Assembly: GCF_012726295.1 (NCBI RefSeq) | Contig: NZ_JABAOB010000013.1 | Coordinates: forward strand, 1 to 64,000 | Reading direction: 5' to 3' | Length of the DNA: 64,000 nucleotides | Source of the DNA: Chitinophaga sp. Ak27 | GTDB lineage: Bacteria > Bacteroidota > Bacteroidia > Chitinophagales > Chitinophagaceae | Shown: positions 17,927-26,273 of the stretch, in pieces | How the letters are laid out: every line of letters begins with the position of its first letter | How positions within the stretch are numbered: position 1 is the stretch's first letter | Translations under genes and position numbers: made by a program | Notes under the pieces: generated by a model | Told to the model about the DNA's origin: nothing | Databases searched by the model: none | Seen by the model: the letters and a program-made list of their open reading frames with translations, nothing else

Positions 17927-19387
17927 CTATTGTACCTTTCCGGCAGCTCTCCGCGCTGTTCCTTTCACACCTGTCAGGTCATCACCTAAATCGTGCCGGT
18001 ATTTTTCTGCTACCGCCAACATCGACTTCACCACTTCCGGGAACTGTTTCTGTACATCGAGTGTTTCCCCGGGATCGCGGCGCATATCGTACAAAGCCAA
18101 AGGGACATCTACCTCTGGTTGCGCCCCCGGAAAACCATCATAGCCTGGCAAGTTCAACTTATAAGTTCTGGCCCTGTGCGGTAACACCAGCTTCCAGGGG
18201 CCCCTGCGAATAGCCTGCAGGCTATTTACCTGGTAATATACGGCCAGCTCATCGCGAGGGTTTGCATCCGGGTCATTAAATAACAATGACTTCACGTCTA
18301 CCCCATCAATTTTTCTAGCCGGTAAACTTGCACCACACAAGTTGGCAATGGTAGGCAGCAAATCGATGGTAGCCGCCATTTTATTACACACAGTTCCTGC
18401 TGGAATCTTACCAGGCCAGCGCATAATGCAGGGCACCCTGATACCGCCTTCCCAGGAAGTACCTTTACCCTCACGCAATCCGCCGGTATTTCCGGCGTGG
18501 TTGCCATACGATAACCAGGGACCGTTGTCACTGGTAAACACCACCAGTGTATTGTCCGCCAATCCATTTTCTTCGAGGGTCTTTAACACCTCTCCTACCG
18601 ACCAGTCAATTTCTGTGATCACATCTCCAAATAAACCATCTTTACTTTTTCCTTTGTGCTTATCGGATACTGCAATGGGAACATGCGGCATACTATGCGC
18701 CAGGTAAAGGAAGAAAGGCTGTTGCTTGTTGGCTTTAATAAACTTGCATGCACGCTCTGTATAGATAGTCGTTAGTTGCGCCTGATCTTCGAGAGTGCGG
18801 ATATATTTCAACGGCTTATTTCCTTCTATTAAAGGTAAAGGCGGATAGTTTTTTCGTGAGTTGGCAGATGTGTCTGCATAAGGCTTTCCATCATAGTGCA
18901 CCGGCCACATATCATTGGAATAAGGTAATCCCAGGTATTCATCAAACCCATGTTGCAAAGGTAGCCAGGGTACTTTACTACCCAAATGCCATTTACCCAC
19001 CATACCGGTATGATATCCCTGCTGTTTCAGGATGGTCGCAATAGTTTGTTCCGCTGTGTCCAATGCAATAGGCGCTGTAGGCCACAAAGCACCGTTAATC
19101 CCCACCCGGTTGGGATAGCAGCCGGTCAGCAAACCTGCCCGGGAAGCAGAACATACTGCCTGCGCCACATAAAAGTAAGTGAATCGCATGCCTTGTGCAG
19201 CCATGCGGTTAATGTTAGGCGTATGCCAGGGCGTACCGGCATAACATTCAAGATCCCCATATCCCATATCATCCATGAAGATGATCACAATATTCGGAGG
19301 CTTAGCGGCTGGTGATGGCTTTGTAAAACTAAAGGATACCACCGCCAATAACAGCAACATAGCCGTGCAATAATAAGCTCTTCTCAT
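17927..19387 (-). CDS. Exported type I sulfatase (formylglycine-dependent)
   Basis: From the ATG at 19387 the product has 486 residues with a signal peptide (about 1-28). An upstream in-frame ATG (19441) would add 18 residues and spoil the signal peptide. The N-terminal metal site NIVIIFMDDMGYGD (about 32-45) is followed by the activation motif C79-S-A-S-R83, a CxAxR variant of the CxPxR sequence whose Cys is oxidised to formylglycine. GYHTGMVGKWHLG and FTSDNGP complete the family pattern. Beside two fucosidases it probably desulfates a fucose- or galactose-containing glycan. The formylglycine-generating or anaerobic maturation enzyme is not in the window. Confidence 0.92.
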   Translation of the reverse strand: MRRAYYCTAMLLLLAVVSFSFTKPSPAAKPPNIVIIFMDDMGYGDLECYAGTPWHTPNINRMAAQGMRFTYFYVAQAVCSASRAGLLTGCYPNRVGINGALWPTAPIALDTAEQTIATILKQQGYHTGMVGKWHLGSKVPWLPLQHGFDEYLGLPYSNDMWPVHYDGKPYADTSANSRKNYPPLPLIEGNKPLKYIRTLEDQAQLTTIYTERACKFIKANKQQPFFLYLAHSMPHVPIAVSDKHKGKSKDGLFGDVITEIDWSVGEVLKTLEENGLADNTLVVFTSDNGPWLSYGNHAGNTGGLREGKGTSWEGGIRVPCIMRWPGKIPAGTVCNKMAATIDLLPTIANLCGASLPARKIDGVDVKSLLFNDPDANPRDELAVYYQVNSLQAIRRGPWKLVLPHRARTYKLNLPGYDGFPGAQPEVDVPLALYDMRRDPGETLDVQKQFPEVVKSMLAVAEKYRHDLGDDLTGVKGTARRAAGKVQ

Positions 19388-19539
19388 CCGGGATGTTTGA
19401 CAATAAAAAATGGTGAGCATAAAAATATACATCTTCCGCATAATTTCTACAAAAATCTTTCTGTGCCGGATTTAAAAAAATGGGGAAACAGAAATGGCCG
19501 ACGCCTTTTCCATCTCCCCGATAGCTAACAAAAAACTTT

Positions 19540-20883
19540 CTACTGCAATACGAGTTCTATTACTGGTATTTCATCATTAGGCTTGCGCACCGGCAAATCC
19601 AGCGCCAGGTCACCTTTATCCGTACCACGCATTTTTATTTCCGACCCATCGCTCAGCAATTGTGCATATTTCACTTTGCCTTTTAAACCTGGTAATTCGA
19701 AACGCTGCAAGGGATAATCCAACAGGTGTACATACAACCTTTTTGTAGTGGGATTGTAAGTCAACAGGCTGTTATCAGGACGCTTAAATTCCGCCGGCGC
19801 TTCTGTACATCCGTATATAGCGCGCCCATTTACCTGCATCCATTCTCCCATTCCTTTCAGTCTTTCCTGTGCACGAACATCGAAAGTGCCACGGGAGGTG
19901 GGACCTACGTTCAGTAACAGGTTACCGCCTTTACTTACAGATTCAATCAGGAGTACCAGTAATTGTTTGTTGTCTTTCCAGGAGGTTTCATCACGGTAAT
20001 ATCCCCAGGATCCGGAAAAAGTTTGACAGGTTTCCCAATGAATGCGCTTGCCATTGCGGGTAGGCCATTCAGACACCTTGTACTGTTCCGGTGTAGCAAA
20101 GTCGCCACCATCGTCGTATTCGCCCAGGTCGAGGCGATCGTTGATGATAATACCCGGTTGCAGTTTGCGGATCATTTTAATCAATTCCAGTGAATTCCAG
20201 TCGTTATGATCTTTTCCATGCTCGCCGGGGTAAGAGAAGTCCGTCCACAGGATGTCAATCTTACCATAATTAGTCATCAGTTCTTTCAGCTGATTTTTCA
20301 GGTAGGCGCGATATTTTTCCATATCACGGCCTTTGTTCAGCCTGTCGTAATCTTTCGGATCGTTGGGGCGCTGCGGGTGCACACGATCAATCGTAAAATC
20401 AGGATGATGCCAGTCGATCAGCGAATAGTAGAATCCAACTTTCAGACCTTCAGCACGAAATGCTTCCACCCATTCTTTTATCAGGTCTTTCTTAGCAGCC
20501 GTATTAGTGGCCTTGTAGTCGGTAAATTTTGAATCGAACAGGCAGAAACCTTCATGGTGCTTGGTAGTAATCACTGCATATTTCATCCCGGCAGCTTTTG
20601 CCTGACGGGCCCATTCCCGTGGATTATACAGGTCAGGATTATAGAGATCGAAATACTTTTGATAAGCACTGTCTGTTAAACGCTCGTAATTCTTTATCCA
20701 TTCATGGCGTGCCGGCATAGAATACAGTCCCCAGTGAATAAACATACCGAAACGGTCATTTACCCACCAGGCGAGCCTGGCCTCTTTTTGTGCGTCTGTT
20801 TCGTTAAAAATTTTCTTTTCCTGGGCCTTTCCCTGCAGGAAAAGACTCAGCAACATGGCAACACAAATTAATAGTTTTTTCAT
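19540..20883 (-). CDS. GH29 alpha-L-fucosidase, exported
   Basis: A 447-residue retaining alpha-L-fucosidase with a signal peptide (about 1-20), the RFGMFIHWGLYS motif (44-55), ITTKHHEGFCLFDSKFTDY (105-123) and the nucleophile Asp215 in DILWTDFSYPG. KGGNLLLNVGPTSRG also matches. It has only a short C-terminal beta domain. It is the last gene of a tight run (spacings 36 and 21 bp) with the unassigned glycosidase and the second GH29, with the sulfatase further downstream. GH29 enzymes mostly hydrolyse alpha-1,3/1,4/1,6-fucosides; which linkage applies here cannot be read from the sequence. Confidence 0.95.
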   Translation of the reverse strand: MKKLLICVAMLLSLFLQGKAQEKKIFNETDAQKEARLAWWVNDRFGMFIHWGLYSMPARHEWIKNYERLTDSAYQKYFDLYNPDLYNPREWARQAKAAGMKYAVITTKHHEGFCLFDSKFTDYKATNTAAKKDLIKEWVEAFRAEGLKVGFYYSLIDWHHPDFTIDRVHPQRPNDPKDYDRLNKGRDMEKYRAYLKNQLKELMTNYGKIDILWTDFSYPGEHGKDHNDWNSLELIKMIRKLQPGIIINDRLDLGEYDDGGDFATPEQYKVSEWPTRNGKRIHWETCQTFSGSWGYYRDETSWKDNKQLLVLLIESVSKGGNLLLNVGPTSRGTFDVRAQERLKGMGEWMQVNGRAIYGCTEAPAEFKRPDNSLLTYNPTTKRLYVHLLDYPLQRFELPGLKGKVKYAQLLSDGSEIKMRGTDKGDLALDLPVRKPNDEIPVIELVLQ

Positions 20884-20919
20884 AATGATAATTTATACAG
20901 ATTTGGTTTGATACACTGT

Positions 20920-23079
20920 CTATTCTGCTACCAACCAGGTATATCCGCCTGCCGGTATCCTCACCTTTACGTGAGCGCAGTACGTACGGTCGAGCGCATA
21001 CGTTTTTAACGCGCCTTCTTTCTCCCGGATGCGTACCTGGTTCGTCAGGCCGCTGTAATACAGGGGCAGGGCTATTTCCCTGGTGATATCCTCTCCGGTG
21101 GGATTGTACAACATGGCCAAAGCCTTTTGCGGCAACGTTGGGCTAACATGCATAATACCATCCCAGTCGCGCCCATCCGCTCTACGCAGGTGAATGACGT
21201 CGGTGTTCAAAATATCGCGGTACTTTTTATACCAGCCGATCATATTTTTCACCAGGACTTTTGTACTATCGGTATCGTATAAACGCGGTCCGCGGTAACA
21301 AGCCTGTATCCCAGCGCCGTAGTATTGCGCCATCAGCTGTTCGTAGGTATCCAGGTGATCTTTCAGCGGTTCCAGTGTTGCTGCTGCGCCGCCGCCCTGG
21401 TACTCGCTGAGCGGAACAAACCCCCAACCCATAGGTGGTGTTTTTTCCCAGGTGCCATCAAAAATATTTTGCCTGTTGAGGATGAGCTGTTCTGCTCTGG
21501 GTAATGAAAAGTTCACTTCCCGGTAACCCAATGCTATTTTGTTGGTACCATCCAGGAAATACCAGTCAGGTGCATTTACATATACGCCTCTTTCATTCAT
21601 CCAATGGTACAATCCTTTCTGCAACAGCATCTGCTTCCATTGGGAATCGTCCAGGCCAGTATGCCCGGGGTGCTTCACTGATGCACATACATCGCCCGGG
21701 TAAGGACCATCATTTTCAAAAATATCGAAGCCGGTACTACTGAAAAAGTACTTTATCTTCTCCAGGTAACTAAGGCCCCATTTACTTCCCAGGCAAGGGG
21801 CGTTGCCGAAAAAGGCGCCGCCGGTTTTACCGGTAACAGGGTTGATCACATCGTCCTCCTCACTGATACGCCTGCTTGAAAAGAGCGAATAACCACCCAG
21901 CATCACCTGTTTGCTATGCGCGTAATCTGCCAGGGCTTTAAACTTAGCGATATTGGCAGCACTGGTATCTTCCATATTCAGGCCGCTGCCGAAACTCAGG
22001 ATCACGCCCTCGTAACCGGTAGCCGCACATTGGTCGATAATATTTTTCACCTTCCCCGGGTCGCTGTTGACCAGGTGCATAAAGATGGGATTTTCGGTTG
22101 TCCACGGCGCTACGGTGCGATAGAAACGACGTTTGCTCAGGCCATTGCGTTCGCGGTCGTAGCTATCCAGTAACAATTCGTAAGTACGGATAGATTCGTA
22201 ATGTTCTCCTGCTGCCATGCTGATTCCTACAGGCACAGTGGGATACACTTCCAGTAAACATGGTGTCTGATAGTCGTAATTCACCTGGGAAGTATAGGTA
22301 CTATCCGCCTTCCAGTGCGTGGTTTGATCACTGAGATTGGCTTTCATGGCATTGTTGAAAGCATAGTTACTTTCAACATAGATGTTGTGTGGCACCTGCA
22401 TTTTAGTTACGCTGCCAACCACGGCCGATTCTTCTTCCGGTGTAGCCAGTATTTCGTTAACTACCTGGTGTAACTTAACAGGTTGGCCGCTTCCGTTGGT
22501 AATCTCCAGCCATTTCGCCAATAAGGGAATACCATCGAATATTTCATAATGCACTTTTACTTCGATGCCTTTTAATTCCGGCACGGCGGATTGGTAACTA
22601 AATACCAGGGCCTTTCCGGTAGGCTGATGAGGATTGCTGCTCCAACCGCCGGCTTTCCATTTCAGGTACGGCTGTATATTGGTTACCTGGTGGCCGGTAT
22701 ATTTAAAATCTTTATCGCCGGCTGTCAGTTTATCGAGCCAGGCGGGTAGCAGGTAAGCCTGCTGCGGCTGCCCATATGCCCCACCAATCATATAGTCGTG
22801 CCCATTAACTGTAATACGGGCCTCTGGTTTCACCGCGCGCAGCAATTGGTCACCGTTTACCAGGTTGCGATAGTCGGTGCAAACAACGTTGGGGGTTATA
22901 CGAAAACTACGGCTCAGCAAACCATTGCTAAGGGTAATTGTCTTATCTTTTTCCATTACTGTGGCCACATAGGGCTTATGATCAATCAACCAGTCCTTTG
23001 CAGGGGCTTTCACCTGTGCGTGAGCCATACCGGCATGCAGGCTAAATGCCCATCCCAGGAAGAGAATTCTTTTTTTCAT
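20920..23079 (-). CDS. Exported TIM-barrel glycosidase, alpha-galactosidase (clan GH-D)-like, family uncertain
   Basis: The 719-residue product has a signal peptide (about 1-21), an N-terminal beta-sandwich (about 35-330) that resembles the supersandwich in front of GH36-type barrels, a catalytic barrel (about 340-600) and a C-terminal beta domain ending in GGYTWLVAE. ATGYEGVILSFGSGL begins the barrel, and IFENDGPYPGD near residue 455 is where a clan GH-D nucleophile aspartate would lie. The second motif cannot be fixed by eye. It is flanked by two fucosidases at 36 and 21 bp, so it most likely acts on the same fucosylated, possibly galactose-containing glycan. The assignment to GH36/GH27 is tentative. 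Confidence 0.6.
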   Translation of the reverse strand: MKKRILFLGWAFSLHAGMAHAQVKAPAKDWLIDHKPYVATVMEKDKTITLSNGLLSRSFRITPNVVCTDYRNLVNGDQLLRAVKPEARITVNGHDYMIGGAYGQPQQAYLLPAWLDKLTAGDKDFKYTGHQVTNIQPYLKWKAGGWSSNPHQPTGKALVFSYQSAVPELKGIEVKVHYEIFDGIPLLAKWLEITNGSGQPVKLHQVVNEILATPEEESAVVGSVTKMQVPHNIYVESNYAFNNAMKANLSDQTTHWKADSTYTSQVNYDYQTPCLLEVYPTVPVGISMAAGEHYESIRTYELLLDSYDRERNGLSKRRFYRTVAPWTTENPIFMHLVNSDPGKVKNIIDQCAATGYEGVILSFGSGLNMEDTSAANIAKFKALADYAHSKQVMLGGYSLFSSRRISEEDDVINPVTGKTGGAFFGNAPCLGSKWGLSYLEKIKYFFSSTGFDIFENDGPYPGDVCASVKHPGHTGLDDSQWKQMLLQKGLYHWMNERGVYVNAPDWYFLDGTNKIALGYREVNFSLPRAEQLILNRQNIFDGTWEKTPPMGWGFVPLSEYQGGGAAATLEPLKDHLDTYEQLMAQYYGAGIQACYRGPRLYDTDSTKVLVKNMIGWYKKYRDILNTDVIHLRRADGRDWDGIMHVSPTLPQKALAMLYNPTGEDITREIALPLYYSGLTNQVRIREKEGALKTYALDRTYCAHVKVRIPAGGYTWLVAE

Positions 23080-23100
23080 GTTCTTGTACTGCTTAAAAAA

Positions 23101-24894
23101 TTATTTCACGGGCTGCAGGATTACTTTCCTCAACCAACATAGCTCATTTTTATTGCCGGATACCGGCTTCACCGTTAGGTTTTGTTTACTTGCTTTGTCA
23201 ATATGTATAATGCCAATCGAATGCTGAATAAAGGGCATGGGCAGGTGACTGTTATAGGTACCAGTAGTAAGGGTGAGGAAAGGCAACCGTTGCCCTCCCA
23301 CTGTTACCAGTCCCTGCTGGGATGCGTTGCCTGGTTCGCAGGCATAGTCCAGGATTACTTTATAGTCGCCGGCATCCTGAATATCAAGGGGAAATACCAC
23401 TGCATCATCGGGTGTAGTCATGCCAACTACGCAGTTATCATGTTTCCAGTCACCGTAATAATGTGAATAGGTAAACAGTTTAGTTTTGGCGTTGCCATTG
23501 AACACCGCCCATACTGCGGGGATTTCCGCCGTTGGGTATTCACTGCTCACTGTTTGTGTACGAAGCTGAGACAAGTCAGGTTGTTGTCCGCTGTATTCCA
23601 TTAGCAACACTGTATTGCGTGTATCCGGCAGGGTTACTGGGAGCTGTACAATAGTTTCTTCCGGTAGTTGTTTCCAGGAGAGCGCTGTGTTGCTTCCCAT
23701 TATTTTCACTGACTTCACCCTGGCGGTGATGCCGGGTACCCGTATTTGCCTGTTGGCAGGCATTTGCCATACATGCAGGAATAACTTGCCGGGTTTGCTG
23801 GTGGTGACGCCCCAGGGTTGAGCGGGGATGAGGCCCCAGGTAGTGCCGTAAATGCTTTCGCCATAGGTTTGCAGCCATTTACCGGTAGCTTTCAGGTAGG
23901 CGACAGAATAGGCAGGCCATTTACCGTTACCATCGGGACCAACGTTCAGCATCAGGTTGCCTCCTTTGGACGCCACATTGGCCAGGAGGCGGATAATTTC
24001 TGTAGGGGATTTAAAGTTGAGATCATGTTGAATATAGCCCCAGGAGTCGTTATGTGTATAAATCGATTCCCATGCGCCGGCAATGGGTACCGGTGGCACT
24101 TCAGAGTCGCCAAAGTCCCGGTAGTCTCCCAGGTCGTGGCCCACGCGGCTGCTGAACAGGCAATTGGGCTGTAGCAGGCGAAGGCTGTCGATCATGGTCT
24201 TTGTTTGCGCAGAAGAGAGGCCGCCGGGCATATCGAACCAGATGATGCCGAGGGGACCATAGTTCGTCAATAGTTCTTTTAGCTGCGGGATGGATTTACT
24301 GCGGTAATATTGCTGATAATCTTTCTCTCCTTTAAAATCCCAGTTATTGCCACCTCCATTTGGTTCGTGCCAGTCGAGGAACTGGGAATAGTAGAACCCA
24401 AACTGGATGCCTTTAGCTTTGCAGGCTGCCGACAGCGCTTTCATGGGATCTTTCTTATAAGGGGATGCGTCGACAATATCGAAGTCGGTTACTTTAGAAT
24501 CATACATGCTGAATCCTTCATGATGCTTGGCGGTGATTACCATGTATTTGATACCTGCTTCCCTGGCTGTTTCGGCCCATTCGTTGGCATCGAAGCCAAC
24601 GGGATTAAAGGTTTCGGCCACTTTTGCGTAGGTAGTTGCCGGCGCTTTTGCCCGGTGCATGATCCATTCGCCGCTGCCATAGTAGCTGCTGTCGTTCCAG
24701 CGTCCACCCAGTTTGGAATAAAGGCCCCAGTGGATAAACAGTCCAAATTTGGCGCTGCGAAACCATTGAAGTCCCGGATGGGTGGCATTAGCTGCGGCAG
24801 ATTTATTCCACATATCGGGCATGTCCTGTGCAGTGGCTGGCAAAGCAATCCACAAACATAGCAATAACAACAATCGGGATATATGGTGGAACAT
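23101..24894 (-). CDS. GH29 alpha-L-fucosidase with extended C-terminus, exported
   Basis: The 597-residue enzyme has a signal peptide (ending TAQDM), FGLFIHWGLYSKLGG, MVITAKHHEGFSMYDSKVTDFD and the nucleophile Asp near residue 221 in GIIWFDMPGG. KGGNLMLNVGPDGNG follows. After the usual C-terminal beta domain, about 150 further residues (about 450-597) form what looks like an additional beta-sandwich, possibly carbohydrate-binding. It is the first gene of the fucosidase operon. The only obvious regulatory signal upstream is the perfect palindrome at 25009-25027. Confidence 0.93.
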   Translation of the reverse strand: MFHHISRLLLLLCLWIALPATAQDMPDMWNKSAAANATHPGLQWFRSAKFGLFIHWGLYSKLGGRWNDSSYYGSGEWIMHRAKAPATTYAKVAETFNPVGFDANEWAETAREAGIKYMVITAKHHEGFSMYDSKVTDFDIVDASPYKKDPMKALSAACKAKGIQFGFYYSQFLDWHEPNGGGNNWDFKGEKDYQQYYRSKSIPQLKELLTNYGPLGIIWFDMPGGLSSAQTKTMIDSLRLLQPNCLFSSRVGHDLGDYRDFGDSEVPPVPIAGAWESIYTHNDSWGYIQHDLNFKSPTEIIRLLANVASKGGNLMLNVGPDGNGKWPAYSVAYLKATGKWLQTYGESIYGTTWGLIPAQPWGVTTSKPGKLFLHVWQMPANRQIRVPGITARVKSVKIMGSNTALSWKQLPEETIVQLPVTLPDTRNTVLLMEYSGQQPDLSQLRTQTVSSEYPTAEIPAVWAVFNGNAKTKLFTYSHYYGDWKHDNCVVGMTTPDDAVVFPLDIQDAGDYKVILDYACEPGNASQQGLVTVGGQRLPFLTLTTGTYNSHLPMPFIQHSIGIIHIDKASKQNLTVKPVSGNKNELCWLRKVILQPVK

Positions 24895-25008
24895 ATAAAA
24901 GGCTTTATGATAGATGATTAGCCGTAAAAAATATACATATCCTACCGGATATACAAACGACTGGAAAAATGGTATCAGGGAAAGGGAAAATGGTACAATA
25001 ACGCGTAC

Positions 25009-25027
25009 CGTTAACCAACGGTTAACG
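25009..25027. promoter_or_regulatory. Perfect operator-like palindrome upstream of the fucosidase operon
   Basis: CGTTAACC-AAC-GGTTAACG is an inverted repeat with perfect 8-bp arms and a 3-nt spacer, 115 bp upstream of the GH29 start codon at 24894. It has no hairpin-plus-T-run character, which favours a protein-binding site. The regulator is unknown. Confidence 0.5.
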
Positions 25028-25195
25028 AATATTACGACCAGTATTATCTAATTTAGTTATGCAAGTGGTCAGCTTGGTGTCAGAACAACTAATAGCGTTC
25101 TCTTCCACAAAAATTGCATAAAGTAATTAACAGGCTATAATGCGTTAAAAGCATCTGACGCTATGTCGCGGATGCCATGTGAATGTTTTATCTCG

Positions 25196-25227
25196 CCTCT
25201 GCTGTATGTCATCAGCAGAGGTTTTTT
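25196..25227 (+). terminator. Intrinsic terminator T1 of the orphan array
   Basis: A perfect 9-bp stem (CCTCTGCTG / CAGCAGAGG), an 8-nt loop and TTTTTT. No plus-strand gene lies upstream in the window's preceding 3 kb, so what it terminates is unknown. Confidence 0.8.
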
Positions 25228-25230
25228 ATT

Positions 25231-25334
25231 AGCGCAGAAGCATAAAGCTATTATGGCGAATGATTAAAGCGAATTTAAACTCGCTAAGTTTTTCTCCACA
25301 ATAGCTTTATGCTTTGCGCTTTATGCTTTCTGCT
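25231..25334. repeat. Heptad-arm palindrome, copy 1
   Basis: The left arm (from AGCGCAGAAGCATAAAGC) and the longer right arm (ending GCTTTATGCTTTCTGCT) pair over about 17 bp next to the core with one mismatch (GCATAAAGCTATTATGG against CCACAATAGCTTTATGC). Arms consist of AAAGCAT/AAAGCGC-like units. The core GCGAATGATTAAAGCGAATT and its small inner hairpin (AGCGA / TCGCT) recur in copies 4 and, more diverged, 5, and in inverted orientation in copies 2 and 3. It starts right after terminator T1. Confidence 0.8.
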
Positions 25335-25474
25335 CCATCCGTTCTCGTTATTTCAATTCTTGTTTGGATTCTGTTAACTCTCCCTGGACCTTAGGCGCCT
25401 AATATTGCGGTATCAGTTTCATGTCATGTTCTGGCAACTAATCATGCATACAACTAAGAAATATCTCAGCAGTC

Positions 25475-25509
25475 CCTGTCGGTTTTTCCAGGCCGGCAGG
25501 CTATTTTTT
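25475..25509 (+). terminator. Intrinsic terminator T2 of the orphan array
   Basis: An 8-bp stem (CCTGTCGG / CCGGCAGG, one G-T pair) with a 10-nt loop, followed by CTATTTTTT. Confidence 0.7.
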
Positions 25510-25533
25510 CCATCGACGCTTGTTTAAACAGAT

Positions 25534-25563
25534 ACCCTTTGTTCTAACGAACCAGGGGTTTTT
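25534..25563 (+). terminator. Intrinsic terminator T3 of the orphan array
   Basis: An 11-bp stem with one mismatch and one G-T pair (ACCCTTTGTTC / GAACCAGGGGT), the 4-nt loop TAAC, and a run of five T. Confidence 0.65.
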
Positions 25564-25589
25564 GATTTAATCATCATCTAGCTATAGCG

Positions 25590-25620
25590 CCTTTGCAGTT
25601 TCTACTGCGGAGGTTTTTTT
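25590..25620 (+). terminator. Intrinsic terminator T4 of the orphan array
   Basis: A 9-bp stem (CCTTTGCAG / CTGCGGAGG, two G-T pairs) with a 6-nt loop and seven T. It lies only 29 bp ahead of the tetR -7 box and may insulate that promoter. Confidence 0.7.
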
Positions 25621-25633
25621 CATTTTTTAAAAT

Positions 25634-25656
25634 GAATATTTATTCGCTTATATTTG
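25634..25656 (+). promoter_or_regulatory. tetR promoter with overlapping TetR-type operator
   Basis: TATATTTG at 25649-25656 is a perfect TAnnTTTG -7 box ending four bases before the GTG start codon, so the mRNA should be leaderless. The 12-bp palindrome GAATA-TT-TATTC at 25634-25645 lies in the promoter spacer and resembles the site in front of usp (26242-26255), which suggests autoregulation. Confidence 0.6.
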
Positions 25657-25660
25657 TATA

Positions 25661-26233
25661 GTGAAACTGAAAGATGACAAAAAAGTAGTGCAGATATTCC
25701 AGGCAGCACTCAAGCTGGTGGCTAAAAAGGGGCTATCTGGTATTACTATGGGAGACATTTCCCGGGAAGCCGGTATCGCCACAGGTACCGTGTATGTTTA
25801 CTTCAAAGGAAAAGACGAACTGATTAACGCCCTGTTTGCTGCCTGCAGGGAAAACTCTGTAAAGGTGTCTTTTAAGGGATATCAGCCGCAAATGCCTTTC
25901 AAGCTGGCTTTCAAACACATCTGGCTAAATATCCTGCGCTATAAGCTGCAAAACTTTGAAGAATGCGTTTTCCTGGAGCAATGCTATCACTCCCCTTTTA
26001 TTACGGCCGAAACCCGTGAAAAGGCCTTGCAGCTAACGGCTCCTTTCTATGAATTAATGATCAGAGGACAACAGGAACAACTCATTAAAAGTACAGACAT
26101 CGGGCTGTTACTCACCTTTATTATCGGTACCATCAACGAGCTGGTAAAGCAAACGCATTACAGCGGTATTACCCTTAACCGGAGTAAGATCAATACCTCT
26201 TTCGACCTTTGCTGGGATGGGCTGAAAGCATGA
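25661..26233 (+). CDS. TetR-family transcriptional regulator (GTG start)
   Basis: A 190-residue regulator: the N-terminal DNA-binding domain reads KKGLSGITMGDISREAGIATGTVYVYFKGKDELINALF (about residues 19-56), the textbook TetR helix-turn-helix. The C-terminal ligand/dimer domain is all-helical. The first in-frame ATG would cut into the helix-turn-helix, so GTG at 25661 is the start. It is followed after 40 bp by usp. Two similar palindromes, one in its own promoter and one in front of usp, point to control of both genes. Ligand unknown. Confidence 0.92.
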   Translation: MKLKDDKKVVQIFQAALKLVAKKGLSGITMGDISREAGIATGTVYVYFKGKDELINALFAACRENSVKVSFKGYQPQMPFKLAFKHIWLNILRYKLQNFEECVFLEQCYHSPFITAETREKALQLTAPFYELMIRGQQEQLIKSTDIGLLLTFIIGTINELVKQTHYSGITLNRSKINTSFDLCWDGLKA

Positions 26234-26241
26234 GTTAAAAA

Positions 26242-26255
26242 TGAATAATCGTTCA
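26242..26255. promoter_or_regulatory. TetR-type operator-like site before usp
   Basis: TGAA-TAATCG-TTCA is an imperfect palindrome (10 of 14 positions symmetrical) in the 40-bp gap between tetR and usp. Its outer half-site TGAATA also occurs at 25633-25638 in the tetR promoter. Confidence 0.45.
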
Positions 26256-26273
26256 CAATAAATACATCGGCAT

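Larger units (their letters stand above)
25028..25660. other. Gene-free 630-bp region with stacked terminators and a palindromic repeat
   Basis: No credible ORF on either strand. The region holds four plus-strand intrinsic terminators (25196, 25475, 25534, 25590), one heptad-arm palindrome (25231-25334) and the tetR promoter. A short untranslated RNA of about 165 nt ending at the first terminator is possible; TAATTTAG at 25049-25056 would be a one-mismatch -7 box for it. Confidence 0.5.

Noticed and set aside
25049..25227. Definite small RNA gene ending at terminator T1
   Set aside because: Kept only as a possibility: the terminator is good but the suggested -7 box has a mismatch and no -33 element was found.
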